Source of the DNA: Oscillospiraceae bacterium
Lineage (GTDB): Bacteria; Bacillota; Clostridia; Oscillospirales; CAG-382
Reading direction: 5' to 3'
Length of the DNA: 44,075 bases
Assembly (NCBI GenBank): GCA_015064945.1
Contig: SVRF01000014.1
Span: 1-44,075, forward strand
Shown here: one piece after another, positions 14,901 to 22,483 of the stretch
Layout of the letters: every line of letters starts with the position of its first letter
Position numbering within the stretch: the stretch's first letter is position 1
Position numbers and translations under genes: made by a program
Notes under the pieces: model-generated
The model's database searches: none
What the model was told of the DNA's origin: nothing
What the model saw: the letters and a program-made list of their open reading frames with translations, nothing else

Positions 14901-17771
14901 CGTCTTTACAGTAGCACCCTGGCTGTTAAGTCTTTCACCGCCTATTACACCACTAACAATTTTTACGTTAAGGGCTGTTTTTTCAGAGGTTGCAAAAATA
15001 CCTGCACCGTTTTTAGCGGTGTTGTTATAAATGTCGCCGTTTTTCAACTCAATACCGAAATCAAAATACTCAACTGCATCACTTGCGGTATTGAAATATA
15101 TACCGCCGCCGTTTTCGGTAGCAGTATTGTCATAAATCTGTGTGCCATCCAAAATAAGCTTAAAAGGTATGGCGTAACCGTAAGGGTTAGTTGTGTTGTT
15201 GGATTTTCTGCAATAAAAACTTATGGCACCGCCGTTTTTTGCTTGATTGTCGCGGAAATATGTTTCACTATCCAACTCTAACGATACATTGGGGGGCAGG
15301 GTACCGACGGCGTTGGAATAGTTTTGCATCGCAATAGCTCCGCCCTTACCGTTTAGCGCTTTATTGTTTATAAATTGGCAACGCTCTATTACAAGGGTGC
15401 TTTCGTTATAAATTGCAGCGCCGTCATCGTTTAGCACTTCATTACCTTCAAAATAGCAATCGGAAACGGAAAGCTTACAAGCGCTTACTTCAAAACCGCT
15501 AACAGTGGATGTTGCACCTGCGTTCCACAATATGCCGGCACAAGGGGTAATGTATTTATCATCGGGAATATTTTCGTTTATATTATTTAGGAATCGGCAA
15601 TTTTTTATTTCCATTATTATGGCAGTTTTGCCCTCGGTCTTTATAACACCGCCGTATCTGCCATCCGCAAGACGATTTCTTTGGAAGACAACACCTTCTA
15701 TAACGAACGAAGGAATAGCAGAGTTTGCGTTACCGTCTATCATAATGCCGACGCCTTCGCCACCCTTGCAATCCTCAATTGTTCCGCCCACATAGCTTAT
15801 ACTTTTATATTTACCGCTGATATAAATAGCGGCGCCGCCTCTGTAACCGGCCTTGTCCAACACGCATCCCGAAAATACGCTGCCGGACAAAACAAGCGAT
15901 TGCGTAGAAATCGTGCGCAAGCTTGGGTCATCTCTGAAAGCCAACCCGCCGCCGTCATCTTTAGCGTTACAACCGATAAACTCAGAATTTGTGAAATCGA
16001 TCAATTTATATGAGGTTTCGGAGCCGGGGTTAAAGCTTACACCACCGCCGTATTTTTTTGTTGAACAATCGTTGAATACGCAACCTACCGCAGAAAAAGT
16101 ACCGCAAGTCACAGGCCTTACGAACACCGCACCGCCTTCGCTGTTATCATAAGCAGTACCTACGTCTGAACTACAGGAAGAAAAGCTTGAACCGTCTAAA
16201 TAAATACCCGTAGAATAATTGCCGCTGTTAATTGAAATAGCGCCTCCGTATTCACCGGCTGTACAATCGGAAAACTTTGCGTCAACGGATATTTTTTTGA
16301 ATATTGTAGCCGTATAACCTGCAAGTATGATCGCGCCGCCGTCAATACCGGCAGTACACCCTTCAAAGGTGCCGTCGCTTATTGTAAAGTTATTACATTC
16401 AAACGGTCGGAAATATATGGCGCCCGCACGGTTCGTGGCAGTACAATTTTTAAATTTTGTGTTACTTATGGTTATGCCGTTTGTATAATGAGCACCCGAA
16501 GTAGAGCCGTCTTCCGTGGTATATGAAGTAAAAAATCCGCCGCCGTTAACTGCAGAACACGAATTAAACAAACAGTTTGTTATTTTAAGCCCGTAAAATT
16601 TAGGTGCAATTGAATCATTACCCGTATGCATAGTAAACACGGCACCGCCGTTACGTGTAGCGGTACAATTCGTAAACACACATTTGTCAAAAACCGTTGC
16701 TGTGTTAGTTTGCTCGAAAACACGGAAAGCTACTGCACCACCATCCCTTGCTTTACAGTCTTTAAACAAGCAAGAACGAAATTCTGCCGTGGAAACATCG
16801 CAGTTTATCGATATTGCGCCGCCTTGACCGCCTGAGGGGTAGTCTGTCCCCGTGTATTCGTTAATAGCTTTTCTAAACTCAACACCGATAAACTTCAAAG
16901 TGGTCGTTGCAGTAGAAGAACTACCGGCGCACCATATCATCGGAGTATCAGGCTCATTGTTGCCCGCAATAACAATTCGGTCAAAATTTGTGCTTGTGCT
17001 AAGACCGTAATCATAAGTAGTGCTTGAACCGCCTTTTCCGTAAATAATTAGTCCTGCTCCCTGTTCCAAATTAAACAAAGCCTTTGAATTGGCAGAAGTA
17101 TCATGGTTGGTGCCCGACTTTCTATCCGAGTCATCACAACCGTTTATTAAACGAACAACGGGGTCGCTGTACGAGGTTGACGCAGCGGGAGTGCCAAACT
17201 TGATTGTCAAAGTATATCCTGCTTGTATTACAACCGTCGAATTAAACTGAACAGATCCGTTTATTGTCCATGTTCTGTTGCCCGTTATGTCAAATTCATC
17301 GTCTGTATCGGTACACTCGTAAACGGTGATGGTGTTAGCGGCAGTACTGCCCAAGGTAGCAGTTGTATTAACCGTTGCATTAGCGCCATTTATGGTGGTT
17401 CTGGTATCCTTTGTGTCAGGTTCCGGAACATTTTCGTTTATGGCTTTGGAGCCAATGCCTACGGAAATGTTTGTAGTAGGGGCAACTTTTGGATAATTAA
17501 CCTCTGTATCCACAGAAGCAGAAATGCCGGCAGCGTTTTTGCTGTCGGTATCATTTTTGTTTGTGTTATCCTTATCGTAGGGAGCCGAAAATGCTACGAC
17601 ACCTTCCAAACCCAAAGCCGACAAATCGGTATTTTGGTCGATAGTTATTTTATCGTACACTTCGACTTTATCATTACCAACCGCCGAGGTATTTGCGGAA
17701 GTCCCCGCAACAGCTGTTGACAGCGTCGTGGCAATGACCGCCAAAAAGGCTATAATTCTATTTAACTTCAT
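11928..17771 (-). CDS. Giant secreted right-handed beta-helix protein (Pmp-like adhesin)
   Basis: This 1947-aa protein starts at ATG 17771 after GGAGGG; the ATG overlaps the stop of the small upstream ORF. A signal peptide ends near AVAG (residues 20-23). From about residue 300 to 1640 I count roughly forty parallel beta-helix turns marked by GGA[IV] or GGG[IV]Y. The first dozen turns pair the glycine motif with FxxC (FTNC, FSDC, FEGC); later turns use FxxN or D. The glycine/FxxN pattern resembles chlamydial polymorphic membrane proteins. Near the C-terminus is a CnaB/SpaA-like domain with the Lys (ITIMKNG), Glu (YTITEITDW) and Asn (VAFFNRL) expected for an intramolecular isopeptide bond. No LPXTG or C-terminal membrane helix is seen. 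I infer an adhesin or surface shield. Confidence 0.8.
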   Translation of the reverse strand: MKLNRIIAFLAVIATTLSTAVAGTSANTSAVGNDKVEVYDKITIDQNTDLSALGLEGVVAFSAPYDKDNTNKNDTDSKNAAGISASVDTEVNYPKVAPTTNISVGIGSKAINENVPEPDTKDTRTTINGANATVNTTATLGSTAANTITVYECTDTDDEFDITGNRTWTINGSVQFNSTVVIQAGYTLTIKFGTPAASTSYSDPVVRLINGCDDSDRKSGTNHDTSANSKALFNLEQGAGLIIYGKGGSSTTYDYGLSTSTNFDRIVIAGNNEPDTPMIWCAGSSSTATTTLKFIGVEFRKAINEYTGTDYPSGGQGGAISINCDVSTAEFRSCLFKDCKARDGGAVAFRVFEQTNTATVFDKCVFTNCTATRNGGAVFTMHTGNDSIAPKFYGLKITNCLFNSCSAVNGGGFFTSYTTEDGSTSGAHYTNGITISNTKFKNCTATNRAGAIYFRPFECNNFTISDGTFEGCTAGIDGGAIILAGYTATIFKKISVDAKFSDCTAGEYGGAISINSGNYSTGIYLDGSSFSSCSSDVGTAYDNSEGGAVFVRPVTCGTFSAVGCVFNDCSTKKYGGGVSFNPGSETSYKLIDFTNSEFIGCNAKDDGGGLAFRDDPSLRTISTQSLVLSGSVFSGCVLDKAGYRGGAAIYISGKYKSISYVGGTIEDCKGGEGVGIMIDGNANSAIPSFVIEGVVFQRNRLADGRYGGVIKTEGKTAIIMEIKNCRFLNNINENIPDDKYITPCAGILWNAGATSTVSGFEVSACKLSVSDCYFEGNEVLNDDGAAIYNESTLVIERCQFINNKALNGKGGAIAMQNYSNAVGTLPPNVSLELDSETYFRDNQAKNGGAISFYCRKSNNTTNPYGYAIPFKLILDGTQIYDNTATENGGGIYFNTASDAVEYFDFGIELKNGDIYNNTAKNGAGIFATSEKTALNVKIVSGVIGGERLNSQGATVKTPNTASVNGGGIYLSTNLVSLVMTGGEISHNTAARNGGGVYITTSSNAVFTGGAISNNVCEDRGGGIFVDQRSVVEMSPATSADGTVIGYATVDNNTAKGSGGGIFIAGSSEITINEGIVSYNEALKNSNSSGNGGGIAMSSGTIVVNGGNFYGNEALKGSGGGIMATGASSSVSVYGGTIGSVDDISLANSASKGGGIHVQNGANLTVSDGCIGYNKALYLYDDNGVLDSATGVGGGIAVFGCDATITGGTVIGNQAENKGGGIYVYSDDQAKAVTFSGGTIGVDADGNPAANIANYGGGVYVNNASFNMTKDEDVSGAITNNVAIVDGGGLYVASAPITIAGDISDNIAARNGGGVYLENAAISFTGNIHGNKAGYALTAEGHTPVEGQGNGGGIYVASDYTDDTTVKEADINGTISGNSANLNGGGIYAKGGTVVTVNGGDIHSNNASNGNGGGIYATEANTFVEVLGGNIGLEDKPNIAVNGGGVYIDGADFILDKTANTEGSISHNLALTDGGGGYFYNTDVEINGNIDDNTAQGSGGGIYLNEAIVTVEGDISNNRSVAMQELRATIGNGGGACLVNSSVLNMGADGNITGNITDGNGGGIAAYSDSTVNLGGGVITQNTADYGFGGGVYANDSVVNITGSDINANSAKNGGGVCVTRGGNLVMLGGMLRYNTAIGTPEDTVTTAYHLDETLAGVGGGVYLSNGVEAELSTYELTGTDNKFGIYGNLAEFAADDVFANGVNTQLTLPKALSMTLKDTEFERAMGWFEDYAKDDTMYESGLNGNSVIGGERYKTAKRTVIAYVNETDAADKATEKTVYINTANTYVCLTLGVAKAGYGEITIMKNGENIADDQLFVFTVSGMATETNQHIEFSVTIKGAGSVTIVDVPDGAYTITEITDWSWRYELANIVVSNGSVDITNCSGTVTVGAADASPDVAFFNRLVKEEWLDGNSSAVKNVAGVPAQSGVVRVANYPITVDLPKKEELA
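12780..15130 (-). repeat. GGC-rich codon repeats encoding GGG[IV]Y beta-helix turns
   Basis: On the plus strand the tract TATA-CCGCCGCC recurs every 60-120 bp, encoding the Gly-Gly-Gly-Ile-Tyr turn of the beta-helix in identical or nearly identical codons. The interval sequences differ, so this is a repeated short motif rather than a tandem duplication. Such tracts could allow recombination that changes the number of turns. Confidence 0.7.
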
Positions 17772-17929
17772 TATAAACCCTCCGATTGTACACACTTTAT
17801 AGTTGTACCGAATGAATAAAACAGCAAGTCTTTTGCATTCTTACAAAAGTTCGCCGCAACAGCAACAAGCTCGCAAAGTGTAAGACACAAAAGCAAGCAA
17901 ATAGTCAATACTCTGATCATTTTTTTCAT
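17771..17929 (-). CDS. Small secreted or membrane peptide, 52 aa, function unknown
   Basis: This ORF starts at ATG 17929 with GGAGG eight bases upstream and ends in TAATG, sharing one base with the giant beta-helix gene start. The peptide has KK at the N-terminus, a hydrophobic core (VLTICLLLCLTLCELVAVAA) with Cys 11, 15 and 19, and a possible cleavage site after Ala 26. That would leave a 26-residue tail with two Cys (29 and 46). I recognise no family. It may be a translational leader for the adhesin, a secreted disulfide peptide or a small membrane protein. The ribosome site and stop/start overlap are the main reasons to call it real. Confidence 0.55.
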   Translation of the reverse strand: MKKMIRVLTICLLLCLTLCELVAVAANFCKNAKDLLFYSFGTTIKCVQSEGL

Positions 17930-18001
17930 AAACACAGCCTCCAAGGGATAAACAAGATTAAGCACTTGCGCCATATATGCGAAAAAGAACGGGAAAAGCC
18001 C

Positions 18002-18691
18002 TTAGGCTTCCTCCTGTTCCTTACGCTTGCGCATTGGTATAATTATAAAAAGCACAACGGCAACGCACACACACGCCGTAACGCCGCAGATTGCAATAAG
18101 ATTATCGTCACCGGTCTCGGGAAGAGAAGGGTCAGTGGGTTCTATAGGGAGTTCTTCCACCCTAAACTGCCAATCTAAAAAGCCGATGGCGCTTTTATAT
18201 TCGTTACCCAAGCTTGCGGGAACGGTAAGCAAAACGTCAAGGGTTACTTCTGCGCCGGAATAAAAGGTGCCGAGGCAGACCCAATCGGTAAGACCTGCTG
18301 TTTCGTTAGCGGGAGCGCTGAAAAGCTCTGCCCCGTCACGTACTGCCACATCAAGGTGAAGCTTGGAGAGGAACTCTTCATTTGCTTCCTCGGAAACGTA
18401 CTCCTCCGTACCGGGGGTAGGGCCGAGGGCGCGCATATACAGCTTTATTTTGATATTGTTGGAAACGTCATTTTTTATTAATACTTCCTGAGGGATGGTA
18501 GCGCCGGGCATAACGTTCTTATACTCGGTAAACAGGTCGGTGGGCGAATAATTACTGCCCGGGGCAAAAATAAACTTTTCGGAGTTACCGTTATAGGTCA
18601 CCGTGCCGAGTGCAGAAGCAGGAAAAGCCCCAAAGGCCGCCAAAACGGCACAAAGGAGCGATACAATTATAACCTTATATGTTCTTTTCAT
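18002..18691 (-). CDS. LPETG-anchored camelysin-like surface protein
   Basis: This 229-aa protein has a signal peptide ending near FPASA (about residue 27), a beta-rich middle, and a classical sortase signal at the C-terminus: LPETG, a hydrophobic segment (ICGVTACVCVAVVLFIIIP) and MRKRK. The middle contains the phrases seen in TasA/CalY-related wall proteins of Bacillota: a PGATIPQEVLIKN strand, VSNNIKIKLYMRA, and a closing NEYKSAIGFLDWQFRVEE. It would be covalently attached to peptidoglycan by a sortase encoded elsewhere. In this operon it is the best candidate for tethering the TasA-like proteins or the unanchored giant protein to the wall. A strong GGAGG precedes ATG 18691. Confidence 0.82.
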   Translation of the reverse strand: MKRTYKVIIVSLLCAVLAAFGAFPASALGTVTYNGNSEKFIFAPGSNYSPTDLFTEYKNVMPGATIPQEVLIKNDVSNNIKIKLYMRALGPTPGTEEYVSEEANEEFLSKLHLDVAVRDGAELFSAPANETAGLTDWVCLGTFYSGAEVTLDVLLTVPASLGNEYKSAIGFLDWQFRVEELPIEPTDPSLPETGDDNLIAICGVTACVCVAVVLFIIIPMRKRKEQEEA

Positions 18692-18727
18692 ATCTTAATT
18701 CCTCCCGTTTAGGTGAGGCAAAAAAGC

Positions 18728-19321
18728 CTATTGTTCGCCTCCAACTTCAGACCAGCCAACCGCCTGATAAACGGTGTCGCCGTTATAAGCATACTGAGTA
18801 GCCTGAGCATAAACATCTATCTCTGCTTGCGCCTTTTTATACTCGTTGCCCATCTCCTCACCTGCAAAAACAACCTTCGTAAACAAGGGCGGAGTAACTG
18901 CGCCGGCTTCGAGGGGATGAGGATAATACCAATAGCCTTCTCTGTATTCCCAATCGTTGGTATTATAGTCGATATCCATCAAAATATGAGTGTTGTTGCT
19001 TAATTCGCCATCAGCAAGAGCCAGGGTCGTATCAACCTTTATGCGAACCCAAGCGGCATTTTCCGCAACGTTTTGAATTCTTACTATCTTGGATACAGAC
19101 TCACCGGGCATTACGCCGACAACATCCTCGAATGGAACAAGCACACCCGTGCCGTCATCGCTTTGCTCAACAATGGTTATGTCAATGTTACCCATGGTAA
19201 TTACGTTTGTTGCTATATCATCAGATGCAAAAAAAGCATAAGTACCGTAGGACAGTACCGACAGCATAAGTATTAAAATGGAGAGTGATAAGATGCGTCG
19301 TTTTGATTTGTTCTTATACAT
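18728..19321 (-). CDS. TasA/camelysin-like protein with SipW-type signal peptide
   Basis: This 197-aa protein starts at ATG 19321 after AGAGGTG; an in-frame GTG nine bases earlier overlaps that ribosome site and is rejected. The N-terminus has KSKRR, a hydrophobic core and GTYAFFASDD, then NVITMGNIDITI, the SipW-dependent signal motif. The mature part has the TasA phrases PGESVSKIVRIQN and AAWVRIKVDT and ends NEYKKAQAEIDVYAQATQY. It lacks the VQ-GF-A C-terminal motif of the other four paralogues. It follows a strong intergenic hairpin, so its level may differ from the upstream genes. It is likely a minor or capping subunit, but that role is inferred. Confidence 0.78.
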   Translation of the reverse strand: MYKNKSKRRILSLSILILMLSVLSYGTYAFFASDDIATNVITMGNIDITIVEQSDDGTGVLVPFEDVVGVMPGESVSKIVRIQNVAENAAWVRIKVDTTLALADGELSNNTHILMDIDYNTNDWEYREGYWYYPHPLEAGAVTPPLFTKVVFAGEEMGNEYKKAQAEIDVYAQATQYAYNGDTVYQAVGWSEVGGEQ

Positions 19322-19360
19322 CAAAAACACCTCTGCAATACCAAATAATCATCTTTATAA

Positions 19361-19425
19361 AGGGCATATACGGACATCTGACAAAGGTCAGGTATCCGTA
19401 TATGCCCTCCTCCCGCAAGGGGAGG
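19361..19425 (-). other. Two adjacent intergenic RNA hairpins
   Basis: A 14-bp perfect stem (AGGGCATATACGGA at 19361-19374 with its complement at 19395-19408) continues inward through CTGAC/GTCAG to a 4-base loop. On the transcribed strand this makes about 22 bp with one wobble and one mismatch. A second stem (CCTCCC 19409-19414, complement 19420-19425) abuts it. No T run follows, so it is more likely an RNA processing, stability or attenuation element than a plain terminator. Confidence 0.65.
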
Positions 19426-19467
19426 AAGGCGATGTTATTAATTTAAAAAGTTTAACTTAATAACGAA

Positions 19468-20244
19468 TTATTCGTCGATGTCAGCACCGGTAGGAGCATC
19501 TTCCCAAACGTAGTCAGTGTAGTTGAAAGCTTCTACAGTGTAGCCGTCGCCAAGGTATTCCTGGAACCACTCAGCAACGATAGCGTCATCGTCATAATCA
19601 AGAACGTCAACGCCGTCAAAGGTAGCTGCGAAAGCGTCTTCTGCAGTTTCGAAGGTACCGGTCTGAACAGCCTGGGTAAGAACGAGAATTTCGAGGGTTT
19701 CGCCAGCCTTAGCTGCGAAATCGTTGCCTGCGTCAGCCTTGATCATGAAGCTGTCGAGAGACTTAACGGATTCGCCTGCGGGAAGAATGCTGTCAGCAAG
19801 ACCTGCTTCGGAATAATCGAAAGCGCCTACGGTATAAACGGACCATTCGCCGGTTGCTTTGTCGGTAACCTTAATCTGGCACCAGTCATCAACGCCGTTG
19901 TCGGGCTGATTCCAAGACGCGCAGTTGTTGCCATCAGGACAATTGCAGATGAACTTAAACGTAAGATCAGCGCCCATATCGTAAGTGTCTTCTACAGCGA
20001 TAATGGTACGGATGTAAGCGTCGCCATCACCAACGTTGGTAACGGTAACTTCTTTTTCAACTTCTACGCCGGGCTGAGGGATAACGGTGTCGTCAAAAAC
20101 TTCGTCTTGTCTGATGTCTACGTCACCAACGGTAACAACGTTCTTGTTGAATTCGTCATCGGTGAAGTAAGCCATTGTAGCGCTGGCTACTGCAAGTGCG
20201 AGCATTGCTACAACTACTGCGAGTGCAAAAATCTTCTTTTTCAT
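19468..20244 (-). CDS. TasA/camelysin-like secreted protein with Cys-rich insertion
   Basis: This 258-aa protein has a SipW-type signal (ATMAYFTDDE, then NVVTVGDVDIRQ). The TasA core follows (EVEKEVTVTNVGDGDAYIRTIIAVED). At about residues 102-125 there is an acidic insertion with four Cys (CNCPDGNNCASW, then DDWC). The C-terminal half contains LEILVLTQAVQTGTFETAEDAF, the motif shared with three neighbours, and a very acidic tail ending GADIDE. It has a strong GAAGGAG site. The protein is probably exported, processed by the SipW encoded upstream and assembled on the surface. The Cys set might bind metal or form disulfides. It lies immediately before the hairpin pair at 19361-19425. Confidence 0.8.
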   Translation of the reverse strand: MKKKIFALAVVVAMLALAVASATMAYFTDDEFNKNVVTVGDVDIRQDEVFDDTVIPQPGVEVEKEVTVTNVGDGDAYIRTIIAVEDTYDMGADLTFKFICNCPDGNNCASWNQPDNGVDDWCQIKVTDKATGEWSVYTVGAFDYSEAGLADSILPAGESVKSLDSFMIKADAGNDFAAKAGETLEILVLTQAVQTGTFETAEDAFAATFDGVDVLDYDDDAIVAEWFQEYLGDGYTVEAFNYTDYVWEDAPTGADIDE

Positions 20245-20323
20245 GAGTGTGTCTCCTTCGTTTTTATTTTTTAATTTTTTTGGGAGCTAAGTAATTAATT
20301 CTTCCGCAAAAAGCGAAAGTCGG

Positions 20324-21073
20324 TTATGCCGCATTGGCAAACCAGTTTGTACAGTTTTGGGCATTAACCGTGCCGAAAGTCTTATTGCAAGCTTCTTCAG
20401 CGCTGTCCAGACCCGCTGTCTGTACGCCTTGGGACAATACAAGAATATCGTAAGTATCGCCGACAACATCATTCCAATCGTCTACGTGACCGTATAGATA
20501 GGTCTGAAGCAGACTTGCGTGGGACTCTTCCCCTACTGCGAGGACAGAATCATTTGCATAGTAGTACAAACCAACGACGTACCTAACACCGTCCCGTTCA
20601 AAGCATACGTCCTTACCGTCTTCCTTGGGCCATATAATGCCCGTGCCGTTAAGCTTGGAGTCAACAAGACCGAGATGGTTTTCCGCTATGGGATTTTTCC
20701 ATTCACCGTCCGCATACTCCATCTCAAAGGCGAAAATGGTACGGACATAGGCATCAACGTTGCCTATGTTAGTAACTGTTACAATTTTATCGACATAGCA
20801 ATAATCTGTATCAAATACCTCGTAGGTGTTACCTCCGAATTTAAGTTCTTCGGCTACATCGGCTGTTACGGGTCTTAAGGGCTTATCATTTGCAAACTCC
20901 TCGATATCATCGTTGGCGTCCCGCTGATATTCGGTTTGCATTATTTTTACCCGACCAACGGTCATTACATTGCCTTTATACTCGGTATCTTGAAAGTATG
21001 CAACAGTAGCGCTGATAGCACTAAGACATAAAAGAATTGCCGCAATACTCAGAAGGATAATCTTTTTTTTCAT
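20324..21073 (-). CDS. TasA/camelysin-like secreted protein
   Basis: This 249-aa protein has an N-terminal SipW-type signal (ATVAYFQDTE, then NVMTVGRVKIMQ). The TasA-like core contains CYVDKIVTVTNIGNVDAYVRTIFAFE. The C-terminal motif is ILVLSQGVQTAGLDSAEEACNKTFG. Four Cys lie in the mature part. AGGAGG precedes ATG 21073. It is closest in pattern to the 258-aa protein downstream: both share the T-N-G-D-A-Y-R-T core and the LVL-Q-VQT phrase, suggesting duplication. It is likely a fibre or wall-associated subunit exported by Sec and trimmed by SipW. Confidence 0.8.
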   Translation of the reverse strand: MKKKIILLSIAAILLCLSAISATVAYFQDTEYKGNVMTVGRVKIMQTEYQRDANDDIEEFANDKPLRPVTADVAEELKFGGNTYEVFDTDYCYVDKIVTVTNIGNVDAYVRTIFAFEMEYADGEWKNPIAENHLGLVDSKLNGTGIIWPKEDGKDVCFERDGVRYVVGLYYYANDSVLAVGEESHASLLQTYLYGHVDDWNDVVGDTYDILVLSQGVQTAGLDSAEEACNKTFGTVNAQNCTNWFANAA

Positions 21074-21101
21074 TAAAATTAACCTCCTAAAGCTTTAAGC
21101 A

Positions 21102-21758
21102 TTAGTCCTGAGACTGGCCGTAAACTGCGGTCCATGCAGCTTCAGTACTGTCAAAGCCTAACTGCTGGATCGCGTATGCACTGAAAATAAGACTGCTGTC
21201 TGTGATTACTGACAAGTTCTCGGAAACGCCGTCAAGGTCTGCTTCGGTTATAGCAGTGCTTACGGTAACCTTATCGTTTGCAATAATCTTTTGTGCATTG
21301 ATGGTTTCATCGGCAGCAACCGCTTTGTAGTAAATGTAGCTGTCGCCTTCCATTTTGAGGAAAGTCCAATATGTTTCAACGCTAAAGCTTAATGCGTCAG
21401 CACAGTTACCAATACCTTTGGTAAATGCTTTGTTGTCGGTAGTTGTCCAACCTGCAGCGTCCATCTTTACGAAAACATAAGCGCCTACCAGGTTATCTTC
21501 ATCAGCTTCGGGAGCAAAAGAAACCTTAGGGTCTTTTGCAATGCCCATACCGGGAACAACAAGGTAATCGTTTGTAGCTTCGTTACTGTCGTATTCGGCA
21601 GGCTTGGTTTCCTCAAGTGTAAGGTCGGCAAAGTCAGCCGCTACAAACACGTTGGTTACGGGGTCTGTAGTGTCCTGCAAATAGGCAACGGTAACACCGA
21701 TGGTGCAGGTCATTACAAGTACCAATGAAATTGCGAGAATCAAACTTTTTTTATTCAT
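21102..21758 (-). CDS. TasA/camelysin-like secreted protein
   Basis: This 218-aa protein has a SipW-type signal (VTVAYLQDTTDPVTNVF). In the mature region, DYLVVPGMGIAKDPKVSFAP and AYVFVKMDAAGW match the 203-aa paralogue upstream (YKLIPNHSYTKDPTVHV, CWVFVKVDNG). It ends with IFSAYAIQQLGFDSTEAAWTA. These shared phrases place the two proteins in one sub-branch, distinct from the 249/258-aa pair. AAGGAG precedes ATG 21758, and the gap to the upstream gene is 29 bp. Its role as an exported structural subunit is inferred from family and locus. Confidence 0.8.
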   Translation of the reverse strand: MNKKSLILAISLVLVMTCTIGVTVAYLQDTTDPVTNVFVAADFADLTLEETKPAEYDSNEATNDYLVVPGMGIAKDPKVSFAPEADEDNLVGAYVFVKMDAAGWTTTDNKAFTKGIGNCADALSFSVETYWTFLKMEGDSYIYYKAVAADETINAQKIIANDKVTVSTAITEADLDGVSENLSVITDSSLIFSAYAIQQLGFDSTEAAWTAVYGQSQD

Positions 21759-21787
21759 TTGTCATTCTCCTTAAAAATGCGAGGAAA

Positions 21788-22399
21788 TTAGTTTGCCCAT
21801 TCTGTTGCTTCGAAAGCTGCGGCTGCGGTTGCAAAGCCGTCTGCCTGAACAGCATAAGCCTGAACGGTGATCTTTGCGTCAGCGTAAGTCTCAAGTCCGG
21901 CACCGTCTACATCGCCGTCGACTTTAAAGCTGCCGAACACCTGAAGGTTTTCGCCTGCTTTTGCGATTGCTTTGTACGCATAGATGTCGGTCTGACCGTC
22001 AACCAAGGTCCAACCATTGTCGGACATCTGAGTTGCGATCGTTACATAGCCATCTCCAGCCGTTGCTTCGATGCCTGCAATACCGTTGTCAACCTTTACG
22101 AAAACCCAACAATCTTCACTGTCTGCATCAACGTGAACGGTAGGGTCCTTAGTGTAAGAGTGGTTGGGGATAAGCTTGTACTCGTTTTCCATAACACGAG
22201 CTGCTCCTTCAACACCAACACCGTCTGCAGTTACCTTAGCTTCGTCCAAGGTGATCTCAACATCACCAACGGTAAAGGTGTTTACCACTTCATCTGTCTG
22301 GGAGGTTAAGTATGCAAGCGTGCCCGCAACGGAAACGATGCAAACCAAAACCATAGCAAGAGCAATAAGTGCCACCTTTGTGAACTTTCTGTTTTTCAT
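21788..22399 (-). CDS. TasA/camelysin-like secreted protein, first of the array
   Basis: This 203-aa protein has the clearest SipW-type signal in the window: KKV-type basic start, hydrophobic core, GTLAYLTSQTDEVVNTF and TVGDVEITL. The mature part is beta-rich with NHSYTKDPTVHVDADSED and WVFVKVDN, and ends with VQAYAVQADGFATAAAAFEA. AAAGGAG precedes ATG 22399. It directly follows sipW, the usual position of the principal substrate gene in SipW operons. It is probably the major exported subunit, an inference from position and ribosome site strength. Confidence 0.82.
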   Translation of the reverse strand: MKNRKFTKVALIALAMVLVCIVSVAGTLAYLTSQTDEVVNTFTVGDVEITLDEAKVTADGVGVEGAARVMENEYKLIPNHSYTKDPTVHVDADSEDCWVFVKVDNGIAGIEATAGDGYVTIATQMSDNGWTLVDGQTDIYAYKAIAKAGENLQVFGSFKVDGDVDGAGLETYADAKITVQAYAVQADGFATAAAAFEATEWAN

Positions 22400-22483
22400 A
22401 CGTAATCTCCTTTCTTAAGAATATTGTTTTTGGATTTATTTTTTGCCTTCTCAGGCTTTATCCACTTAAGTGTTTTAAAAAGC

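Noticed and set aside
12780..15130. CRISPR-like regular repeats in the giant gene region
   Set aside because: Repeats are short, unevenly spaced and in frame with a continuous protein, encoding GGG[IV]Y turns; no cas genes are present.
17771..17974. Longer version of the small ORF starting at 17974
   Set aside because: The internal ATG at 17929 has the ribosome site; the extension does not and would place a non-signal segment before the hydrophobic core.
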